A DNA stretch of 5,832 bases from Brevundimonas sp. (GTDB lineage: Bacteria; Pseudomonadota; Alphaproteobacteria; Caulobacterales; Caulobacteraceae), in contig JADCBH010000366.1 in NCBI GenBank assembly GCA_020253595.1, forward strand, positions 1-5,832. The letters run 5' to 3'. A program made the translations under genes and the position numbers. Below, one piece after another: positions 1 to 5,832 of the stretch; the first letter of the stretch is position 1; each line of letters begins with the position of its first letter. The notes below the pieces were generated by a model. It searched no databases, was not told where the DNA came from, and saw nothing but the letters and a program-made list of their open reading frames with translations.

Positions 1-2922
<2,922 letters not shown>

Positions 2923-2923
2923 G

Positions 2924-2988
2924 GGAATTCCTTCTCCCCTTGCGGGAGAAGGTGGCCGAGCGCAGCGAGGTCGGATGAGGGGTGAAAC
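2924..2988 (+). repeat. Intergenic palindromic repeat, left copy (L)
   Basis: The repeat starts at the second base after the carB stop. Its core is a perfect 9-bp stem, CCTTCTCCC (2930-2938) and GGGAGAAGG (2944-2952), around a 5-base loop. A variable arm follows, then the tail GGATGAGGGGTGAAAC (2973-2988). The same design occurs inverted at 3377-3435; the two differ mainly in the variable arm, which is 6 bases longer here. The stem sits 7 bases after the carB stop, so the RNA could form a 3' hairpin that protects or helps end the carB message. There is no T-tract after it, so a standard intrinsic terminator is not supported. Confidence 0.85.
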
Positions 2989-3016
2989 ACCGCCGTCCAC
3001 CAGCTAACCTCGTCTG

Positions 3017-3376
3017 ATGCTCAAGCCGTCGGACAGAACGCGCGCTGCTGCCCGCCGAGGACGAACCGACTCGACCCTGCCCGAAGCCATCTTCTGGAAG
3101 TATCTTCGCGACCGACGTCTGGAAGGGCTAAAGTTTCGGCGACAGTTGCCGCTGGGACCCTACATCGCGGACTTCGCCTGCCCGTCGATCCGCTTGATCG
3201 TTGAGCTGGACGGTGGAGTGCATGACCTGAGGGTGGAGCAGGATGCGCGACGAGACGCGTGGCTGACGGCGAACGGATGGACTGTGCTTCGCTTCCGCAA
3301 TCAGGCAGTGCTCGCCAATCCAGCACTGTTGTTCCAGGCGGTGCGAGACCACGCGGAGCGTTATGGAAAGGGCTGA
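3017..3376 (+). CDS. DUF559 / Vsr-like endonuclease-domain protein
   Basis: This 119-residue protein looks like the DUF559 family, which shares a fold with the very-short-patch-repair (Vsr) and restriction-endonuclease-like nucleases. Visible family marks are the N-terminal helix with E23 and FW (26-27) followed by LR (30-31), FRRQ (40-43), GPYIADFAC (47-55) with D52, VELDGGVH (62-69) with E63, D65 and H69, RRDAWL (78-83), and the closing strand TVLRFRN (89-95). D52, E63 and H69 are plausible metal-site residues by analogy. Length is normal for the family. The start is the first ATG after an in-frame TAA at 3005; no clear Shine-Dalgarno sequence precedes it. The gene lies between inverted repeats and its TGA touches the right one. 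Third-position GC is about 71%, lower than carB. The target and biological role of DUF559 proteins are not settled; nuclease activity is inferred from the family. Confidence 0.85.
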   Translation: MLKPSDRTRAAARRGRTDSTLPEAIFWKYLRDRRLEGLKFRRQLPLGPYIADFACPSIRLIVELDGGVHDLRVEQDARRDAWLTANGWTVLRFRNQAVLANPALLFQAVRDHAERYGKG

Positions 3377-3435
3377 GTTTCACCCCTCATCCGGCCCTCC
3401 GGGCCACCTTCTCCCGCAAGGGGAGAAGGGATTCC
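3377..3435 (-). repeat. Intergenic palindromic repeat, right copy (R), inverted relative to L
   Basis: This copy begins at the base after the DUF559 stop codon with GTTTCACCCCTCATCC (3377-3392). It then forms two hairpins: GGCCC (3393-3397) with GGGCC (3401-3405), and the perfect 9-bp stem CCTTCTCCC (3407-3415) with GGGAGAAGG (3421-3429). Read on the minus strand it matches 2924-2988 almost base for base outside the variable arm. The tandem hairpins could act as a 3' stem for the DUF559 transcript, but no T-tract follows. Confidence 0.85.
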
Positions 3436-3520
3436 GGCGGATGCGAGACTTCCCGGTGATTTCGACTAGGCAAAGACCGCAGAAATCGGCGAGGCCGGCC
3501 AGCCTGGTCATGCAAATTCA

Positions 3521-3547
3521 CCGCTGAAACCGCAGATACCGCAGCCA
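3521..3547. repeat. Three tandem degenerate 9-mers (CCGC[T/A]G...)
   Basis: CCGCTGAAA, CCGCAGATA and CCGCAGCCA follow each other without a gap. A small hairpin, GCAGC (3541-3545) with GCTGC (3550-3554), overlaps the last unit. They lie in the 164-bp spacer (3436-3599) between repeat R and the next gene, which otherwise holds nothing I can name. They could be a binding site or simply sequence slippage. Confidence 0.4.
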
Positions 3548-3599
3548 ATGCTGCAGGCTTGCGTCCGATTCTGACGCACCGGTCGGTCACGATGGGCGT

Positions 3600-4004
3600 A
3601 TGGAGCATCATCGTCTGCGCAAGTATCGGGGGCCGGAGACCTGGGCGCGGGTCCGGCAGGCCTATGTGGCGGGAGAGTCCGCGCCGTCGGTGGCGCGGCG
3701 GTTCGACGTGGGGCTGGCCAACCTGAGGCGGCGCGCGATCAAGGAGGGCTGGACGCGCAAGACCATCGCCCGGCAGCTGGACCTCAAGCCCATCCGGGGC
3801 GGGGCGGATGAGCCCGAACCCGCGCTGACGGCGCTGAACGCGGTGCTGGAGGGCGAAGACGTGCCGACCGTGGACGCCCATGAGGCCCTGGCCCAGACTG
3901 TGCGCCGGGCGGCCTGGCTGCTGACGCAGGGGCGAACGGGCGAGGCCAGCGCCCTGCTGAAGGCGGCCAGCGCGCTGGAGAAGCTGAGGTATCGGGCGGG
4001 GTGA
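3600..4004 (+). CDS. Small protein with N-terminal helix-turn-helix-like segment, unknown function
   Basis: The 134-residue protein has a segment at about 14-51 that reads like a helix-turn-helix: helix TWARVRQAYVAG (14-25), then APSVARRFDVGLANLRRRA (28-46) and EGW (49-51). This general layout is seen in small terminase-like or Tc1-type DNA-binding domains. A linker with Pro and acidic residues (about 63-75) follows. A helical C-terminal part (about 92-130) is rich in Ala and Leu and suits a coiled or packing helix. The protein is basic at the front and has no signal peptide. Codon use is GC-rich like carB, so it looks like a resident gene. The ATG at 3600 has no good ribosome site, and the out-of-frame ATG at 3592 is not used. 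It faces the rhomboid gene tail to tail. No phage genes are near, so a terminase role is unlikely. A DNA-binding role is inference. Confidence 0.7.
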   Translation: MEHHRLRKYRGPETWARVRQAYVAGESAPSVARRFDVGLANLRRRAIKEGWTRKTIARQLDLKPIRGGADEPEPALTALNAVLEGEDVPTVDAHEALAQTVRRAAWLLTQGRTGEASALLKAASALEKLRYRAG

Positions 4005-4092
4005 AGCGGCGGGACGGGCGGGACGGGCTGATGACGGGATTCGAGCCAAAGCGGCGGTTTTGGGAGTTCGAGGGCCCCGTGCACACCTTGAC

Positions 4093-4815
4093 TCAGTAGT
4101 GCGCGGGCGGCGGCGTGGGCGGCGCCAGCATGGGCATGGCGAACAGGCCGAACAGGAAGCCGCCGACGTGAGCTTCCCACGCGACGGAGGGGCCTCCGCC
4201 CTTCGCATGGTTGATGGCAAAGACGATTCCGACCGTCGCCAGATTGAGCCAGGCGACCAGCAGCACCTCGTCGCGAATCCGCCGCGACCGCAGCGGGATC
4301 ATACCGCCGTCGGGACCGATCCGGGCGACCGCGCCCCACAGGCCGAAGATCGCACCCGATGCGCCGACCATCGGGAACCCCTCCGGATTGAGGGCCAGGT
4401 ACAGCGCCGCCCCGGCGAGGGCCGATCCCACATAGAGTGCCGCGAACCGCATCCAGCCGGCAGGCCCGACTCCCAGCCGCACCATCGCCAGCGGCGTCAG
4501 CGGCAACAGGACGCTGGCGTTCATCAGCAGATGGGTCAGCCCGCCGTGCGAGACCATGTGCGTGGCCAGGGTGTACCAACGCCCCTCGGCGAGGGCCGGA
4601 CCCGAGACGCCCCACGGCGCCGGGCCGCCGTCGGCCATCTGGACGGCGAGCACAGCACCGCAGAGAACGAGCAGGACAAAAGCGGGCACGCCGGCGGCGG
4701 AAAACAGCAACTTCCAGGTGCGGATGTCCCAGATCGGCGGGCCGGACCGCAACCGTCCCCGGCGGTCGCGCCGGCGGGCGAACAGCGGCGGGCGATCAGC
4801 GGCGGGCGGGTTCAT
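4093..4815 (-). CDS. Rhomboid family intramembrane serine protease
   Basis: Rhomboids cut membrane proteins within or near their transmembrane helices using a Ser-His dyad inside the bilayer. In the numbering from the GTG at 4824, the marks are H93 and HLLMN (98-102) on the second helix, GASGAIFG (154-161) with catalytic S156, and EAHVGG (217-222) with catalytic H219. Hydrophobic segments fall at about 40-62, 83-110, 122-146, 152-170, 186-205 and 216-234, the six-helix bacterial core. A basic, Pro-rich cytosolic N-terminus (about 1-35) precedes them, and a short Pro-rich tail ends in AHY. I chose the ATG at 4815 (240 residues); the in-frame GTG at 4824 would add three residues, and neither has a clear ribosome site. 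The gene converges with the gene ending at 4004 and diverges from the lipoprotein gene. The substrate cannot be read from the sequence. Confidence 0.93.
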   Translation of the reverse strand: MNPPAADRPPLFARRRDRRGRLRSGPPIWDIRTWKLLFSAAGVPAFVLLVLCGAVLAVQMADGGPAPWGVSGPALAEGRWYTLATHMVSHGGLTHLLMNASVLLPLTPLAMVRLGVGPAGWMRFAALYVGSALAGAALYLALNPEGFPMVGASGAIFGLWGAVARIGPDGGMIPLRSRRIRDEVLLVAWLNLATVGIVFAINHAKGGGPSVAWEAHVGGFLFGLFAMPMLAPPTPPPAHY

Positions 4816-4857
4816 GGCGGTCACTGTGGCGCAGGCGGGTGGGATTGGACAGGTGCA

Positions 4858-4884
4858 GGTCCACTTTCCACCCTCAGCCGATAG
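4858..4884 (+). repeat. Degenerate GTCCGC-TTTC-ACCC-type motif, copy 1
   Basis: GGTCCACTTTCCACCC (4858-4873) followed by TCAGCCGATAG fits a motif with GTCCGC and GCGGAC arms around TTTC-ACCC, with changes in both arms. It lies in the spacer between the rhomboid start and the lipoprotein gene. From memory, clean versions are frequent in intergenic DNA of alphaproteobacteria; I could not check this. Confidence 0.4.
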
Positions 4885-4909
4885 TCAGCTCTCACCCCGT
4901 AGGTGACGG

Positions 4910-4936
4910 GCCGCTCTCGACCCGTTGCGGACATCG
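4910..4936 (+). repeat. Degenerate GTCCGC-TTTC-ACCC-type motif, copy 2
   Basis: GCCGCTCTCGACCC (4910-4923) followed by GTTGCGGACATCG (4924-4936) is the best preserved copy: the right arm GCGGAC is intact and the left arm reads GGCCGC. It ends 23 bases before the lipoprotein start, so it could affect that gene's leader. A small separate hairpin, TCACC (4892-4896) with GGTGA (4902-4906), lies just upstream. Confidence 0.45.
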
Positions 4937-4959
4937 AGCGTAAGTCCCAATGTGTCTGA

Positions 4960-5286
4960 ATGGCAGGTAGCCAAACACCTTTGCAGCCCACCGGACGAGC
5001 TGCGCACTGGGTTGCTCTCACCGTTCTGATGCCTCCCGCTCTGCTGCTGTCAGGTTGCGCGGGGACCTCCGAGATACCGACTAACTGCAACTACAAGGCT
5101 ATTGCAGAGCAAGCGATCGCTGAGCGCTATCCAAGGTTTGAGCCCGATACACCTCTGAAGCTAGTTCGCCGTGGGGCCGTGGTAGAAGGGTACTATCCAT
5201 TGCCCTACGTGATGCCAGGCGGGACAGCACATGCCGAAGTGCGAGTAGGCGACTGTTCGGTCGCCGAGACTTGGCTGAGCCAGTAG
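4960..5286 (+). CDS. Small putative lipoprotein, unknown function
   Basis: The 108-residue protein starts with a short polar stretch, a hydrophobic core (about 17-30) and a lipobox LLSGC with C33 as the lipidated residue. A34 at +2 favours sorting to the outer membrane in Gram-negative bacteria. The mature part of about 76 residues has a helix rich in Ala (YKAIAEQAIAERYP, 45-58), a strand-like LKLVRRGAVVEGYY, and a strand HAEVRVGDCSV with a second Cys. This order loosely recalls small NTF2-fold immunity-type proteins, but the likeness is too weak for a call. The start is forced: an in-frame TGA lies directly before the ATG. No ribosome site is visible. Third-position GC is only about 60% by hand count, far below carB, and the gene is bordered by degenerate repeats. 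Both suggest recent arrival. Confidence 0.7.
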   Translation: MAGSQTPLQPTGRAAHWVALTVLMPPALLLSGCAGTSEIPTNCNYKAIAEQAIAERYPRFEPDTPLKLVRRGAVVEGYYPLPYVMPGGTAHAEVRVGDCSVAETWLSQ

Positions 5287-5309
5287 CGGATTGGCTAAAC
5301 GGCTGCTCC

Positions 5310-5540
5310 TCACCCCGCCAGTCCACTTCCGCTCTCCACCCCTGGCCGACACCCGCTGGGTCCGCTTTCCGGCACCCTCATGAGCCGCAAGGCTCGGAGC
5401 GCCATCACCGCCCGAACGGCGACGTAGGCCGCGACGATCAGGATTAGCCCCGCGAACAGGGTGCGGCCAAGTGCGGCAGGCTGGGGTGGCCCTGGCTCAG
5501 TTGGGCCTGACAGCGGGACCAGGCGGTCAGTACAGTTCAC
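5310..5540 (-). CDS. Probable small single-span membrane protein
   Basis: From a GTG at 5540 the frame encodes 76 residues. A Pro-rich lead (about 9-23) is followed by one strong hydrophobic helix (about 28-48, LFAGLILIVAAYVAVRAVMAL) and then basic residues (RALRLMR), as expected for a membrane protein with a cytosolic tail. Third positions across the helix region are about 90% G or C, matching resident genes and arguing for real coding. The last 20 residues are Gly/Ser-rich and pass over degenerate repeat DNA, so the C-terminus may be recent. The GTG overlaps the end of the upstream minus-strand gene by 14 bases, which suggests coupled translation; AGGA lies about 14 bases before the GTG, farther than usual. 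The same frame stays open up to 5828, but that part is antisense to or overlaps the neighbour and does not look coding. No function can be given. Confidence 0.45.
   Translation of the reverse strand: MNCTDRLVPLSGPTEPGPPQPAALGRTLFAGLILIVAAYVAVRAVMALRALRLMRVPESGPSGCRPGVESGSGLAG
5329..5374 (+). repeat. Degenerate GTCCGC-TTTC-ACCC-type motifs, copies 3 and 4
   Basis: CCGCTCTCCACCCCTGGCCGACACC (from 5329) resembles copy 2 at 4910, preceded by GTCCACTTCC (5321-5330) that resembles copy 1. A half copy, GTCCGCTTTCCGG, follows at 5360-5372 with an intact GTCCGC arm. They lie just past the lipoprotein stop and inside the C-terminal codons of the small membrane protein on the other strand. Confidence 0.35.
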
Positions 5541-5832
5541 CGACGCGGTAGAATTCCTGTTCGCAACTGTAAGGGCTCGGCCGAGGCGGGGCACCGGGCG
5601 GTACCGGCGGCGGGGGCCGCGCCCCCGGGAAGGCAATGCCGGAAAACACGATTCGTCCTTCGTCCAGGAACCGCACGCGGCCCGTCCGGGACCCCATCGA
5701 AAACGTGCCCGCGTCAGGATCGAAGCTGTAGGAGAACTCTCCCAGCCGGTTCCCCAGGCTCTGATGCGCGATGAACAGGCGACCGTCGGGGCGCAGGGTG
5801 ACCACGCTCGGCATTTCCTCGCCTGCACAGGA
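5527..5832 (-). CDS. Unknown protein, N-terminal part outside the window
   Basis: The frame is open to the right edge, giving at least 101 residues before TGA at 5529-5527. An ATG at 5814 is possible, but the frame continues upstream as SCAGEE, so the true start is probably outside. The Ser-Cys pair at the edge could be the end of a lipobox (inference; the hydrophobic stretch that would prove it is not visible). The body is strand-rich: SVVTLRPDGRLFIAH, then EFSYSFDPDAGTFSMG, then RVRFLDEGRIVFSG, reading like repeated beta hairpins. A Pro-rich stretch (PPPPVPPGAPPRPSP) and a short tail with one Cys follow. I do not recognise the family. Codon use is GC-rich and resident-like. The downstream small membrane gene overlaps its end by 14 bases, so the two may be co-transcribed. 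Confidence 0.7.
   Translation of the reverse strand, partial: SCAGEEMPSVVTLRPDGRLFIAHQSLGNRLGEFSYSFDPDAGTFSMGSRTGRVRFLDEGRIVFSGIAFPGARPPPPVPPGAPPRPSPYSCEQEFYRVGELY

Larger units (their letters stand above)
2924..3435. mobile_element. Candidate cassette: DUF559 gene between inverted palindromic repeats
   Basis: The unit is about 512 bp: repeat L (2924-2988), a 28-bp leader, the nuclease-domain gene (3017-3376), then inverted repeat R (3377-3435) directly after the stop. The inverted ends share GGAAT next to the hairpin on the outside and GTTTCACCCC / GGGGTGAAAC facing the gene. The gene has lower third-position GC than carB (about 71% by hand count), which fits foreign origin. I see no target-site duplication, and the repeat is of a type often found without any gene. 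Movement as a unit is therefore inference. The alternative is a gene that happens to lie between two dispersed repeats. Confidence 0.35.

Noticed and set aside
4011..4028. Tandem GGGACGGGC, two copies
   Set aside because: Two short copies in GC-rich spacer DNA; likely simple slippage with no sign of function.
4046..4063. Weak hairpin CCAAA...TTTGG between the two convergent genes as a terminator
   Set aside because: A 5-bp AT-rich stem with an 8-base loop and no T-tract is too weak to call.
3662..4615. A long minus-strand frame across the 3600 gene and the rhomboid gene
   Set aside because: It covers the rhomboid catalytic region in a different frame and has Arg/Gly/Ala-rich sequence without domains; the rhomboid motifs decide the true frame.
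4060..4884. A 274-codon plus-strand frame antisense to the rhomboid gene
   Set aside because: It has hydrophilic low-complexity content (Arg, Gln, Gly), no motif, and lies fully opposite a clear gene.
5541..5828. Upstream extension of the small membrane protein frame
   Set aside because: It overlaps the 5527-5832 gene in another frame and is Arg/Ser/Cys-rich without structure; only the part from the GTG at 5540 shows a believable protein.

Overview
The window is GC-rich DNA whose genes use mostly G or C at third codon positions. The CarB sequence carries long stretches typical of alphaproteobacteria, and the rest of the layout would fit a Caulobacteraceae relative such as Brevundimonas or Caulobacter. 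The genus is inference; the class is fairly safe. No RNA genes, CRISPR array or transposase gene were found, and no stretch over 300 bases lacks a gene.

Region 1 (1-2922) is the 3' part of carB, the large subunit of carbamoyl-phosphate synthase. The gene enters from the left edge already in frame. Within its oligomerisation domain it carries an in-frame 139-bp palindromic element (942-1080). The element is two inverted half-units around a 12-bp spacer and adds about 47 residues absent from E. coli CarB. All catalytic motifs on both sides are intact, so the gene looks functional.

Region 2 (2924-3435) is a compact cassette. A 119-residue DUF559 / Vsr-like endonuclease-domain gene (3017-3376) lies between two inverted copies of a second palindromic repeat. 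The left copy begins just after the carB stop and the right copy begins at the base after the nuclease stop. This repeat has the same general design as the half-units inside carB. A nuclease gene between inverted copies, plus a related element inside an essential gene 1.9 kb away, is the most interesting pattern here.

Region 3 (3436-4815) holds a 164-bp spacer with three 9-mers in tandem, a small helix-turn-helix-like protein of unknown role (3600-4004), and a convergent rhomboid intramembrane serine protease (4093-4815, minus).

Region 4 (4816-5832) holds a small lipoprotein gene (4960-5286) with strikingly lower third-position GC than carB. It is flanked by degenerate copies of a GTCCGC-TTTC-ACCC-GCGGAC-like motif. 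On the minus strand a secreted or beta-rich protein of unknown function enters from the right edge and ends at 5527. Its end overlaps a probable small single-span membrane protein (5310-5540). Apart from this overlapping pair and the convergent arrangements, the genes show no clear shared pathway.
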